In this document: one piece after another, positions 1-10,230 of the stretch
Layout of the letters: every line of letters begins with the position of its first letter
How positions within the stretch are numbered: the stretch's first letter is position 1
Notes under the pieces: model-generated
Databases searched by the model: none
Told to the model about the DNA's origin: nothing
What the model saw: the letters and a program-made list of their open reading frames with translations, nothing else
Program-made: the position numbers and the translations under genes
DNA from: Saccharolobus caldissimus
Lineage (GTDB): Archaea; Thermoproteota; Thermoprotei_A; Sulfolobales; Sulfolobaceae
NCBI RefSeq assembly: GCF_020886315.1
Contig: NZ_AP025226.1
Coordinates: 2,878,001-2,942,000 of the forward strand
Direction: 5' to 3'
DNA length: 64,000 nt

Positions 1-381
1 ATTAAGTGAAACTACTTGTCCGTCTTCAAAATATAAGATTATATAAAGTTGAGCAAACGTGTTATTACTGGGACTAATACCTATTAAATATATTCCGCGT
101 TCTCTTACGTGAATTTTAAATTTTGCTTTAAAAGAAAATGAATATGTAACATTACTTTCTGTTGAAGTAGTACTTATTGAAGTAGTAGACGCTGAAGTAG
201 CCGTATGCGTAACAGTGGATGTGGTATTAGAAGTTATTAATTCCAAGCCCGAAATATTTACTGGAACTTGACTTATCGGTTGACTAGGTCTATGTAATGC
301 ATAATATAATTCTATACCTAATACTACGTTTACAATTAATGTAATTAATACTAAACTTACTAACAATGTTTGTCTTTCCAC
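1..381 (-). CDS. Membrane-anchored Ser/Thr-rich protein, 3' part missing
   Basis: The reverse strand is open from a GTG at 381 to the left edge (127 codons, no stop), so the gene is cut by the window. The product starts with a hydrophobic segment (about residues 5-24), followed by a Ser/Thr-rich linker (about 55-80) and a beta-type region, as in Sulfolobales surface proteins anchored by an N-terminal helix. I prefer GTG 381 because a TATA-like TTAAAT lies near 405-411, right for a leaderless start. An in-frame ATG at 453 would add 24 residues and place the GTGAAAC repeats (422-436) inside the gene. Function not recognised. Confidence 0.6.
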   Translation of the reverse strand, partial: MERQTLLVSLVLITLIVNVVLGIELYYALHRPSQPISQVPVNISGLELITSNTTSTVTHTATSASTTSISTTSTESNVTYSFSFKAKFKIHVRERGIYLIGISPSNNTFAQLYIILYFEDGQVVSLN

Positions 382-421
382 ATTATTATTCTTGATAATA
401 TTCCATTTAAGTATTAGTTCC

Positions 422-436
422 GTGAAACAGTGAAAC
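422..436. promoter_or_regulatory. Paired GTGAAAC direct repeats in a divergent promoter region
   Basis: GTGAAAC occurs at 422-428 and again at 430-436, between the leftward gene ending at the window edge and the rightward membrane regulator. The same heptamer recurs around the TATA box of the secreted-protein gene at 1606. Reading this as an operator is an inference from the shared motif and its position. Confidence 0.45.
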
Positions 437-476
437 GCTAAACTAATAAACATCAGTTATAATATAATTTGTGTTA

Positions 477-1280
477 ATGAGACGTTTACTAATAGTCTTG
501 ATATTATTGCCTTTCTTTACTACAATTTTACTACATGCATCTATTAATATAATAAATGTTTATTATAATGGAACCGTAGAAGCTGAACTTAGCAATGTTA
601 CCCAATTCATTCTTATCGGATCAAATATTACTGACTTAAGAGTTATAGGATCTCAATATAATTTATCAAATAATATCATATATCTGAAAAATACAGGAAA
701 TATTGTTTATATTTCGTATAAAGCAGTATTACCAAAGGGTATTATCCAGGTTAATGAAAACGGTAATTTCACTATAAACGTATTTTTACCTATAAACGCA
801 TCAATGAATTATATATATCCACAACCGTCAAGTTTCATAGTGATAAATGGATTATATAACATAACATTTACGAATGCTAATAAAGTAACTATTCTCTATT
901 CATTTTACTCTATTTTTTCACAAAGACAGTCAGAAAATAATGTTGAGCTTTATTTAATAGGAGGTTTAATAGGGAGTGACTCCGTCTTAGCATCATTAAT
1001 TTTCCTTTTACTAAGGAGAAGTAAAGTTGCTAGTAAGATTAATAAGGGAGAAGAGGAAGAAAACATTGACTTAATAAGTAATGTATTGGATGAAAGAGAT
1101 ACCATAGTTCTTGAAGCTATAAAGATGGGTACTAGTACTTTAGCAGATATTGTAAGGCAAACTGGTTTGCCAAAGTCAACTGCATATAGAAGAGTTAAAA
1201 AACTCGTTAAACTAGGGTATATAGAGGAAATCAGAGAAGAAGGTAAAGTCAGATATGTAGTAAAGAAAAAAGAGGATTAA
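477..1280 (+). CDS. Membrane-spanning winged-helix regulator with extracytoplasmic domain
   Basis: Residues 1-22 form a hydrophobic signal/anchor. Residues about 25-155 are beta-rich with several N-X-S/T sequons, so probably outside the cell. A transmembrane helix at about 160-180 ends in RRSK, and a cytoplasmic winged helix follows at about 203-266, with recognition helix around TGLPKSTAYRRVKKL. This is a one-component design: an outside sensor joined directly to a DNA-binding domain. It differs from the Sulfolobus ArnR regulators, which carry the HTH at the N-terminus. GTG 471 is an alternative start two codons upstream. GTGAAAC repeats lie just upstream at 422-436. Regulator class is confident; ligand and targets are unknown. 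Confidence 0.8.
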   Translation: MRRLLIVLILLPFFTTILLHASINIINVYYNGTVEAELSNVTQFILIGSNITDLRVIGSQYNLSNNIIYLKNTGNIVYISYKAVLPKGIIQVNENGNFTINVFLPINASMNYIYPQPSSFIVINGLYNITFTNANKVTILYSFYSIFSQRQSENNVELYLIGGLIGSDSVLASLIFLLLRRSKVASKINKGEEEENIDLISNVLDERDTIVLEAIKMGTSTLADIVRQTGLPKSTAYRRVKKLVKLGYIEEIREEGKVRYVVKKKED

Positions 1281-1441
1281 AATTTTATATGATATCCACT
1301 ATTTATTATTATTATTGTATCGATTATTGCATATATAGTTATGCCTATTAATAACATTATTGTTAGTTTCTTAGTATCTAATATATTATCTTTATATTCT
1401 ATTTCTTGATATTCTTCTTCATATATTATTTTCTTATACAT
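1277..1441 (-). CDS. Small membrane ORF, 54 aa
   Basis: An uninterrupted ATG ORF on the reverse strand ends four bases inside the 3' end of the regulator gene (convergent). Its N-terminal half is charged (Glu/Lys/Tyr-rich, residues 1-27) and its C-terminal half is one hydrophobic helix (about 28-48, MLLIGITIYAIID...). A TATA-like TTATAA lies about 22-25 bases upstream (1458-1467), as expected for a leaderless archaeal gene. No family recognised. Composition is plausible for a gene, but the length makes chance possible. Confidence 0.45.
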   Translation of the reverse strand: MYKKIIYEEEYQEIEYKDNILDTKKLTIMLLIGITIYAIIDTIIIINSGYHIKF

Positions 1442-1532
1442 TTCTATCTGATTATATGTTATAAATTATACTTTTTAAGACATTCGTTTTACTTATGTTT
1501 CGAGAAGATATAAACTATAATGTATTATTAAA

Positions 1533-1580
1533 TTTCACTGGGTTCCGATACAGTGAAACCATTCCTTATAAAGGTGAAAC
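1533..1580 (+). promoter_or_regulatory. Promoter with operator-like GTGAAAC sites around the TATA box
   Basis: TTTCACT (1533-1539) and AGTGAAA (1552-1558) form a 7-bp inverted repeat with a 12-base spacer. A further GTGAAAC lies at 1574-1580, 21 bases (two helical turns) after the second arm. The TATA box TTATAAA (1566-1572) is bracketed by the two direct copies. The downstream gene starts at 1606 behind a GGTGAG ribosome-binding site. Confidence 0.55.
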
Positions 1581-1605
1581 TGCAAGTTAATCTTGGTGAG
1601 AAAAG

Positions 1606-2151
1606 ATGAATAAATTGGTAATGTTAGGAATTCTGCTTAGTGCAATATTAGTGGGAGGTATAGTAATAGGAGAAGAGGTTAGTGGGTCATTAGCTACGAT
1701 AAGTTACAATGTAACTTCCCCATCAATACAAACTATAGCAGCTTCTTTTAACTTAGGAAATTTGACTGCTGGCCAAAAAGGAAGCCTAACAGAAAATGCT
1801 ACATTAACAATTACCACTAATGGAACATATACTGTGAAACTAAAAGAAGATGTACTAGAAGATGTCTTCTCTGAATTTAACGTAACAATACATATAGCTA
1901 ATTATACCTTTACCTTACAACTTCACGGAAAAGATAAATATATGGTATATCTTAATAAGGGAACCTACACTGTTAATATAAAAATATCATATATAGTATC
2001 TCAACATCCAGAAGCTAAATCTGTAAGTAATATTCCTTTCTTAATAATAAAATATGGTGAAGAGGAGAATAATAATGGAGTTGTAGCAACACATGAACAT
2101 GAAAAACATCATAAGAAGCATGACGATGATAATGAAGGAGAAGATGATTGA
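1606..2151 (+). CDS. Secreted beta-rich protein with His/Asp-rich tail
   Basis: A signal peptide (residues 1-22) precedes a single beta-rich domain with several N-glycosylation sequons. Residues about 155-181 form a hydrophilic tail with HEHEKHHKKHDDD, a likely metal-binding or electrostatic segment. The domain is clearly paralogous to the protein at 12279-12767: both have NLGNLTAG(Q/E)KG, a (D)FSEF segment and VSQHP. The signal peptide, beta domain and NLTAG block loosely recall TasA/camelysin or archaeal bundling-pilus subunits, but I cannot establish homology. Start chosen because GGTGAG lies just upstream of the ATG. It is probably controlled from the 1533-1580 operator region. Confidence 0.75.
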   Translation: MNKLVMLGILLSAILVGGIVIGEEVSGSLATISYNVTSPSIQTIAASFNLGNLTAGQKGSLTENATLTITTNGTYTVKLKEDVLEDVFSEFNVTIHIANYTFTLQLHGKDKYMVYLNKGTYTVNIKISYIVSQHPEAKSVSNIPFLIIKYGEEENNNGVVATHEHEKHHKKHDDDNEGEDD

Positions 2152-2199
2152 GCAATCAGAAAGGATCCAGTTCATCATTTTTCTGTAAGCTTTTTCTCA

Positions 2200-3600
<1,401 letters not shown>

Positions 3601-3629
3601 AAATAGAAAAAAGGGATTTAAATTAAAAA

Positions 3630-5300
3630 TTAAACTGGTCTTGTCACAGCTCCCATAGAAGCCTGACTTACTAACGACGCGTATTTGGCTAACAATCCAG
3701 ATTTATATCTAGGTTGAGGAGGAGACCATTTCTTTAGCCTATTCTTTATCTCTTCTTCGGAAAGTTTAATATCTAATCTCTCGTTTTCTACATCTATTAT
3801 TATAGTATCTCCATCTTCTACTACTGCAATAGGACCTCCAACCATAGCTTCTGGGGCTACGTGTCCAACCATAGGACCTCTAGTAGCTCCAGAGAACCTA
3901 CCATCGGTAACCATTGCCACATTATTTAAACCAGCGCCAACAATTGCTGCAGTTACCCTTAACATTTCTGGCATTCCAGGCGCTCCTTTAGGACCTTCAT
4001 ACCTTATTACAACTACTTCGCCTTCTTTAACCTCCCCATTCTGTATTCCCTTAAATGCGTCATCTTCAGAGTTATACACCTTAGCCTTTCCTTCAAATTT
4101 AACTACGTTTGTAGCGGCGACTTTTATAACAGCCCCTTCTGGTGCTAATGAGCCCTTCAGAATTACAATTCCACCTCTTGGTTTGAAAGGTTCTTTAACA
4201 TCTCTTACTATATGACTGTGAGAAACGTTAGGATATTTATATTCTTGAAGATTCTGTTTCATAGTCTTTCCAGTAACAGTTAAAACATCACCATTTAGTA
4301 AACCAGCATCTAATAACTTCTTTAAGACAACGGGAACTCCTCCCACTTCATCTAAATCAGCCATTACATAATCTCCACCAGGTTTCATATTTACTATATA
4401 TGGCGTTCTTCTAGATATTCTATTAAAATCATCTAAAGTTAACTTCACGCCTGCCTCATAAGCTATGGCTAATAGGTGTAAAACTGCATTAGTAGAACCG
4501 CCCATGGCCATTAATGTAGTTATAGCGTTTTCAAATGCCTCATAAGTTAGTATATCCCTACTTTTTATCCCGTTTTCTACTAATCTAGTTATTGCCTTTC
4601 CAGTCTCTCTTACGTACATAACTCTTCTAGAAGACGTTGCAGTAGGTGATGCACTTCCGGGCAGTGCTATACCTAATGCTTCAGACATGGATGCCATAGT
4701 ATTTGCCGTAAATAGCCCAGCGCAAGTACCTACAGTAGGATGAGCTCTTTTCTCTATCTCAAAAAGATCATATTCGGTTATTTTTTTAGCAATATAAGAG
4801 CCTATAGCCTCATGAACATCTTCAATCGTTAACCTTTTACCCATATAATATCCAGGTTCTGCTGATCCTCCATAAACGTAAATTGAGGGAACATTAAGCC
4901 TAGCCATAGCCATTAATATACCAGGAGTAGTCTTATCACACCCCCCTATACCTACTAACCCATCAAACGCATGAGCGTTAAATTGCGCTTCTACCATATC
5001 CGCTATCAAGTCCCTACTAACTAGACTATATCTCATACCCTCAGAACCCATACCTATATTATCGTTAACTACCATAGTTGGAAATGCTAAAGGACTCATA
5101 CCACCCTCTTTCACACCTTCCTTAGCAACTCTAGCTAATGCTAAAGTATGGAAATTACATGGACCTGCCTCACTCCAAGCTGTAGCTATTGCAATTAAAG
5201 GCTTACCTATCTCCTCATCTGTTAAACCTACAGATCTTAAGAAAGCTCTATGAGGGGCATTGTATACCCCGTGATATCTTTGCGGACTATTTAGTTTCAT
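3630..5300 (-). CDS. ilvD: Dihydroxy-acid dehydratase
   Basis: Dehydrates 2,3-dihydroxy-3-methylbutanoate or -pentanoate to the 2-oxo acid in valine/isoleucine synthesis. The Fe-S-ligand cysteines are visible in AGPCNFH (about 48), GGCDKTTPG (about 117) and GTCAGLF (about 191); the C-terminus has the family [19 protein letters not shown] block. Length 556 aa is typical. In Saccharolobus this enzyme also acts on sugar acids such as gluconate in vitro, relevant to the Entner-Doudoroff genes in this window. ATG 5300 begins directly with the conserved [20 protein letters not shown]. Confidence 0.96.
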   Translation of the reverse strand: MKLNSPQRYHGVYNAPHRAFLRSVGLTDEEIGKPLIAIATAWSEAGPCNFHTLALARVAKEGVKEGGMSPLAFPTMVVNDNIGMGSEGMRYSLVSRDLIADMVEAQFNAHAFDGLVGIGGCDKTTPGILMAMARLNVPSIYVYGGSAEPGYYMGKRLTIEDVHEAIGSYIAKKITEYDLFEIEKRAHPTVGTCAGLFTANTMASMSEALGIALPGSASPTATSSRRVMYVRETGKAITRLVENGIKSRDILTYEAFENAITTLMAMGGSTNAVLHLLAIAYEAGVKLTLDDFNRISRRTPYIVNMKPGGDYVMADLDEVGGVPVVLKKLLDAGLLNGDVLTVTGKTMKQNLQEYKYPNVSHSHIVRDVKEPFKPRGGIVILKGSLAPEGAVIKVAATNVVKFEGKAKVYNSEDDAFKGIQNGEVKEGEVVVIRYEGPKGAPGMPEMLRVTAAIVGAGLNNVAMVTDGRFSGATRGPMVGHVAPEAMVGGPIAVVEDGDTIIIDVENERLDIKLSEEEIKNRLKKWSPPQPRYKSGLLAKYASLVSQASMGAVTRPV

Positions 5301-5547
5301 ATGAGGATTTTAGAGTACCAATTAATAAGCAAATATGTTAAAATGTTAGGAGAAAGATATTCATGAAAATTCAACTATAAAATATCACAAATAGAAGTAG
5401 ATATATTGAAATATTCTTTAATATATCCATATAGTAAAATAAAGAAATTTATAGTTAATTTATTTAGCATATCAGGAACTCGTAACTTATTAACGTTATC
5501 ATTTAAGCATATATTAAGATATTTAACTATGTATTATTTTAAAAAAA

Positions 5548-6198
5548 TTATATTACACTTTCTACTAAATTTTTAAATGTATCATAGTTTTCCACTCTAT
5601 TTATTTCTAACTTTACATTCTTTATCACTCCAATCACGAAATTCTTTGGTACCTTTATGGGAAGTAGTGAGATTATCCTTTCAGTGCTACCTTCTGGGTC
5701 TTCCCTCATCTTATCTATGCCTTCTAAATATGATGATATTACTTCATCTTCCACTCCCTTATTTAGTATAGATAATCCACAACTCCCAGGCATCTGAATT
5801 CCTCTTTTAGCAAATAGCTCTTCGAAAGATACTCCTTTAACTATAGCTGAAGATAGAGTAGCTGAAGTTACTTTCCCCTCTCTCAACATAATAAGTAATG
5901 AGTTCCAATCATCACTGTAAACTAGATTCGCATTAATGCCGTCAATTTTAATTAAAGCTTTAATTAAAACGTCCGCTGCACTACCTTTTCTCCACACTCC
6001 TATTTTATCGGTTATGTTAGGGTATATTACCATAAGTTCCTTTAGAGCTGCGTAATCTACTTTTAGTTTCCTTCTAATTAAAGAGACTATCGAATCCGCA
6101 ATAACATCTGCCTGTCCTTCTTTTCCAAACTCCAATTTAATTCTTCCAGATACTATTAATGGATACGATACCGGACCAGGAGCAACTAATGCTTTCAT
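5548..6198 (-). CDS. DUF3834-like conserved protein
   Basis: 216 residues with no signal peptide. The order of alternating beta/alpha segments, starting ALVAPGPVSYPLIVSGRIKLEF, recalls a type 2 periplasmic-binding fold. I recall the Sulfolobales family DUF3834 as having this character, but I could not search. Lack of a leader means that, if the fold is right, it would bind a ligand in the cytoplasm. Divergently transcribed from the MFS carrier at 6278, so the two may share a regulatory region of about 79 bases. Confidence 0.6.
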   Translation of the reverse strand: MKALVAPGPVSYPLIVSGRIKLEFGKEGQADVIADSIVSLIRRKLKVDYAALKELMVIYPNITDKIGVWRKGSAADVLIKALIKIDGINANLVYSDDWNSLLIMLREGKVTSATLSSAIVKGVSFEELFAKRGIQMPGSCGLSILNKGVEDEVISSYLEGIDKMREDPEGSTERIISLLPIKVPKNFVIGVIKNVKLEINRVENYDTFKNLVESVI

Positions 6199-6277
6199 GC
6201 ATCTTTAATTCCTTTTATTAAATATAAAACTAACTTATGGAAAACTTTTTAAGGGATAAATAATTTATCCATAGCTT

Positions 6278-7450
6278 ATGAACAAGAGTGTTAAATTGCA
6301 GTTTATACAATTACTATTGATAATAGTTTCAATCACAATTGCAATAAGGGCTTCAAATAATATGATCATTACCACGTTACCCTTATTCGCAAAATACGTA
6401 CTCTATTTCCCACCTAGGTTAGTTGGTGTATTAGCTACTATACTCTCACTTTTCACATTTATTAGTTCCGGTTTTCTTAACTCTAGACTAAGAGTGAGAA
6501 TAAGGAGAATTACATTTATCATGTCTAGTTTTCTTTACATTGCAATATTTCCGTTATTTTATATTTCAACTAACATTACAATCTGGATGATTTCAGCTTT
6601 AGCCGGATTCATAATGGGATTTATAATGCCCAATATTATTACAGCTGCTGGATTACTTAAAGATAGAAAAGCCCGAGAAAGACTTCTTTCAATTTATACT
6701 TTAGCGTTAAGCTTTAGTTTAATTATAGGTCCTAGCCTTGAATCATTCTTGCTTGATTTTCTATCCTTGAGAGAAATATTTTTAGCGTTTACACCTTTCG
6801 GATTAGCTACAGCTATATTGTCCGTATTCATTAAATTTCCAGATGAACAGAGAGAAAGCACTAGAATTAGTGTTAGTAATGTGCTTAAAAATCCTGGATT
6901 TAAGGTAGCTACGTACAATATATTATCATATAATCTTGTTTTCTCGTTCTTAACTACTTTTGGAGGAATATATGCTATAAGTTCCTTTCACGCAACTTAT
7001 TCCTTGACTACTCTCTTATTCTCAGCTTTCTTTATTACTTCTTTTTTAGCCAGGCTAACATTATCTATAAGACCTATTAATAAAATTTGGAAAGGAGTAA
7101 TTATATCCATAGTCTTAAGTACTCTAGGCCTTACATTGATTTTCATTGGCAAAAGCTTGCCACTTTATGTCATGGCGTTATTAATATTAGGAATTCCTCA
7201 TGGATTAACGTATCCCTTATCACTTATTTCTATAAGTAGAACTTTTGAACTACAATTCAGAAATTCTGCAAATTCATTATTTTTCTCAGTAATGATGTTA
7301 ATTGGAATAATAACTCCTCTCATTAGCGGATTTATAGTCGAAATAATCGGAATAAAAAATACGTTTATATTACTAGTCCCATTTATTATATTAATGTTAG
7401 TACTTATAAAGAGAAATATTAGCCTTGTTGATAAATTTGTTCAACACTAG
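6278..7450 (+). CDS. Major facilitator superfamily transporter
   Basis: 390 residues with about 11-12 hydrophobic helices and the basic loop between helices 2 and 3 (RLRVRIRRI). Substrate cannot be told from sequence. Its last 32 bases overlap the 3' end of the convergent HxlR-type regulator gene, an arrangement often seen for small-molecule exporters. The short ATG-led spacing to the divergent DUF3834 gene suggests a shared promoter region. Confidence 0.85.
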   Translation: MNKSVKLQFIQLLLIIVSITIAIRASNNMIITTLPLFAKYVLYFPPRLVGVLATILSLFTFISSGFLNSRLRVRIRRITFIMSSFLYIAIFPLFYISTNITIWMISALAGFIMGFIMPNIITAAGLLKDRKARERLLSIYTLALSFSLIIGPSLESFLLDFLSLREIFLAFTPFGLATAILSVFIKFPDEQRESTRISVSNVLKNPGFKVATYNILSYNLVFSFLTTFGGIYAISSFHATYSLTTLLFSAFFITSFLARLTLSIRPINKIWKGVIISIVLSTLGLTLIFIGKSLPLYVMALLILGIPHGLTYPLSLISISRTFELQFRNSANSLFFSVMMLIGIITPLISGFIVEIIGIKNTFILLVPFIILMLVLIKRNISLVDKFVQH

Positions 7451-7766
7451 CAAATTTTTCTCCCCATTTCCTTAGCTCGTCAAACACTCTTTTTAATTCC
7501 TTTCCTTTTTCAGTTAACTCATATATAATAATCAGTGGTCTTGTATTTACTATGTTTCTCTTTACAATTCCTAGATTTTCTAACTCCTTTAAAGTATTTG
7601 ATAACGTTTTAGAACTGAGGGAAGTTAGCCTTTGTAACTCATTGAATCTTTTAGGACCTTCAAGTAAATATCTTATTACTAATAATTTGGGCTCACTGCC
7701 TATTACGCTTATAGCGGAAATTATGGGACATAATTCTTTTGGCTTATTAGAGTTTGAAAACCTCAT
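7419..7766 (-). CDS. HxlR-family winged-helix transcriptional regulator
   Basis: 115 residues with the family layout: an N-terminal Cys (KELCPIISAISVIG, C13), then the winged helix (RFNELQRLTSLSSKTLSNTLKELENLGIVKR) and a C-terminal TEKGKELKRVFDELRKW helix that dimerises. HxlR proteins often sense reactive electrophiles or redox state through the N-terminal Cys. It overlaps the convergent MFS gene and is divergent from the ABC exporter at 8027; CGTTAA-type sequences recur in the shared intergenic region. Confidence 0.9.
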   Translation of the reverse strand: MRFSNSNKPKELCPIISAISVIGSEPKLLVIRYLLEGPKRFNELQRLTSLSSKTLSNTLKELENLGIVKRNIVNTRPLIIIYELTEKGKELKRVFDELRKWGEKFASVEQIYQQG

Positions 7767-7816
7767 TTCTAAAATAAGTGTGTTTTTTATCTAAAATATA
7801 TTTCGGGAAGCTATGA

Positions 7817-8001
7817 CGTTAAACTCATTTAATTTTGTTAAATTCTAAATCAAACGTTAGATTAAAACTAAATTTAATTTTAGCTTTGATAAAATTTGAA
7901 GTTAAACCATAAAGCGAATAATAGAAAATATTCTTATAAGATATAAGATTACATTATCGCTTCCATAAAATGACATTAACGAATAATTTTTAAGCGTTAA
8001 T
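7817..8001. promoter_or_regulatory. Repeated CGTTA motifs and TATA-spanning inverted repeat
   Basis: ATTAACG (7975-7981) and CGTTAAT (7995-8001) form a 7-bp inverted repeat with a 13-base spacer that contains the TATA-like ATTTTTAAG, upstream of the ABC gene at 8027. Two more CGTTA copies lie at 7817 and 7855, nearer the HxlR gene. Candidate HxlR operators; inferred. Confidence 0.4.
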
Positions 8002-8026
8002 AGAAAATATAAAATAGTGATAGTTA

Positions 8027-8941
8027 TTGTCTATTAAAATACTTAGCTTAACTAAATATTTTGGTAAAGTAAGGGCTATTGAAGATGTTAATTTCACAGT
8101 TAATAATAGTGAAATAGTAGGATTTGTAGGCGTAAATGGTGCAGGTAAGACAACTACAATAAAAATTGCAGCAGGCATATTAAAACCGACGAAGGGCACT
8201 GTATTAATAGACGAATTTGACATAATAAGGGAAAAAGTTAATGCATCAGAACGTATAGGCTGGGTTCCAGAGTTACCAGTTTTCGAGCAAGATGTAAAGG
8301 TAAAGGATTATTTAAAATACCTAGCCGGATATCATAAACAATTTTCACTAAATGAGATTGATAGGAGGGTAAGAGATCTCATGGAATTAACTAACATTTT
8401 ACAATACGCGGAATTTAAAATCCGTAACTTATCTCAAGGAAATAAGAAGAGATTTGCTTTAGCTGCTTCATTAATTTCAGATCCTCCTAACTTACTTTTT
8501 GATGAAGCATTAAATGGGTTAGATCCACAAGGTATATCGTTTTTTAGGGATATATCAATAAAACTTAAGAAAGAGGGCAAGGCTATATTATTTTCATCTC
8601 ATATTCTCTCAGAAGTAGAAACAATAGCAGATAGGGTAGTATTCATCCATAAAGGTAAGATAATTGCAGATAAATTAATGAGTGAGATTAGAAAGGAGTC
8701 AAGTAAAAGAACTTTAAAGGTTTCGGTGAGAAACCCGGATGAGAAATTAATTACAATTTTAAAAGAATATGGGGATGTAATAACATATGATAATTTAACG
8801 TTCTTCATAAGTAGTTTTGAAGGAGATCCCGCAGATTTAAATGAAAGACTTGTTAAAAACAATTATAAAGTTCAAGAATTAGTTACGCAAATAAAACCTC
8901 TAGAGTCTTATTTCTTTGAATTAATAGGTGAACGTAAATGA
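8027..8941 (+). CDS. ABC transporter ATP-binding subunit (ABC-2 exporter type)
   Basis: 304 residues: Walker A GVNGAGKTT (about 40-48), signature LSQGNKKR, Walker B LLFDEALNGLDP with the catalytic Glu, and the H-loop SSHIL, followed by a roughly 80-residue C-terminal domain typical of ABC-2 exporters. The only sensible start is TTG 8027, since the upstream frame is closed. Its stop overlaps the start of the permease gene (ATGA), so the two are translationally coupled. Probably regulated by the adjacent HxlR protein. Confidence 0.92.
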   Translation: MSIKILSLTKYFGKVRAIEDVNFTVNNSEIVGFVGVNGAGKTTTIKIAAGILKPTKGTVLIDEFDIIREKVNASERIGWVPELPVFEQDVKVKDYLKYLAGYHKQFSLNEIDRRVRDLMELTNILQYAEFKIRNLSQGNKKRFALAASLISDPPNLLFDEALNGLDPQGISFFRDISIKLKKEGKAILFSSHILSEVETIADRVVFIHKGKIIADKLMSEIRKESSKRTLKVSVRNPDEKLITILKEYGDVITYDNLTFFISSFEGDPADLNERLVKNNYKVQELVTQIKPLESYFFELIGERK

Positions 8942-9723
8942 ACTGGCATACCATTTTTTATGACTTTAAAAGGTCTTTCTTGAAACCATCTGTATTAGCG
9001 GGGATATTATTAATAACATTTTTAGGATTAGGAATACTATTGTTATTCGTAAATATATTGTCATCTGCGATAAGCTCACCCTCAGCTAGACAGATAGTTA
9101 TACCAGCATTTCTTGAATTTTTATTAATAGGTCTCTCGGTTTTCTCTTTCTTTTTCCCTTTTATAATAATTTATCTAACATATGTAACATTTGTAAAGCC
9201 GAGAAATGAGGGAAGTTTACAATTTATATTAGTAAAACCTATTACTAGAACGCAATTAATCATTATAAGATATATAAGTGGGGCCTTAATTATTATAATT
9301 TCAACTATATTATTCACTTTACTTTCAGCATTTATAGTAGAAGAAATAGGACATATTAAGACTAATTTATTCGCATTAATGTTAGCTATAATAGGAATAA
9401 TAATTTCTCAATTATCTTTTTACTCGCTTACCTATCTTTTAGGTTCCAGTATAAGGAGTACTTCCACTTATTTAGGAATATCAGTAGGAATATATATAAT
9501 TCTTTTAGTTATGGGTGGAGTATTGGGATTGTTCTCGCCAACAGCGGATAAAATTTACTCATATATTAACCCATTATCCTTATCCTCACTAATAATGTAT
9601 CCAGTAAATCCAATTTTAGGCTTTAAACCTAATATGTATATAGTTATAATTTCGTCTATAATGTGGATAGCAGTGCCCATTTATTTAAGTTCAAGAATTT
9701 ACGAGAGAACGGATTACCCATAA
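8938..9723 (+). CDS. ABC-2 type permease
   Basis: 261 residues with six predicted membrane helices; the soluble N-terminal stretch MNWHTIFYDFKRSFLKPS precedes helix 1, as in ABC-2 permeases. The polar segment PRNEGSLQFILVKPITR is the coupling-helix type loop (compare G-X-L-X3-L-X4-P-I-T). Overlaps the ATPase gene by four bases, so the pair forms an exporter of unknown substrate. Confidence 0.88.
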   Translation: MNWHTIFYDFKRSFLKPSVLAGILLITFLGLGILLLFVNILSSAISSPSARQIVIPAFLEFLLIGLSVFSFFFPFIIIYLTYVTFVKPRNEGSLQFILVKPITRTQLIIIRYISGALIIIISTILFTLLSAFIVEEIGHIKTNLFALMLAIIGIIISQLSFYSLTYLLGSSIRSTSTYLGISVGIYIILLVMGGVLGLFSPTADKIYSYINPLSLSSLIMYPVNPILGFKPNMYIVIISSIMWIAVPIYLSSRIYERTDYP

Positions 9724-9771
9724 TTAGAAGGTTAACAAAGATTTTTTATTTTTTACTGAGAACTAAACAAT

Positions 9772-10191
9772 ATGATATCCAAACTTTTAGTTGCTTATGA
9801 TGGATCAGAGAAGTCTAAAAAAGCATTAAATTTAGCAAGTGAAATAGCTAAACTATCTAACGCTGAACTGATAATTCTCACAGTAGTTAATACATGTATA
9901 GAGACCATGGGACCTCCGGTTAATGAATATCTGAGTAAGTTAAAAGAAGAAGCCAATAAAAAAATTGATGAGGCAATTCAAATTGCTAAAAATAACGGCG
10001 TGATAAGAGTTAGGGGCGAAGTAATTGAGGGAGAACCTTCAAGTGTAATTACAGAATATGCTGAAAAAGAAGGGGTGGATATGATCTTCATTGGAAATAG
10101 GGGACTTAGTAAACTTAAGAAGATATTTATTGGGAGTGTATCACAAGGAGTTCTAGAATTGTCAAAAAATCCTGTAGTCGTTGTTAAATAA
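9772..10191 (+). CDS. Universal stress protein (UspA family)
   Basis: 139 residues of the Usp fold, starting KLLVAYDGSEKSKKAL with the nucleotide-binding Asp. The ATP-binding glycine loop GNRGLSKLKKIFIGSVS fits G-2X-G-9X-G-S, so an ATP-binding type. A second UspA protein lies at 19953-20345. It follows the ABC exporter by 48 bases and may be cotranscribed, although T-rich sequence at 9742-9755 could end the exporter transcript. Confidence 0.92.
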   Translation: MISKLLVAYDGSEKSKKALNLASEIAKLSNAELIILTVVNTCIETMGPPVNEYLSKLKEEANKKIDEAIQIAKNNGVIRVRGEVIEGEPSSVITEYAEKEGVDMIFIGNRGLSKLKKIFIGSVSQGVLELSKNPVVVVK

Positions 10192-10230
10192 CCAAACATT
10201 TTTATATGACTATTTTCACACTTTAACGTA

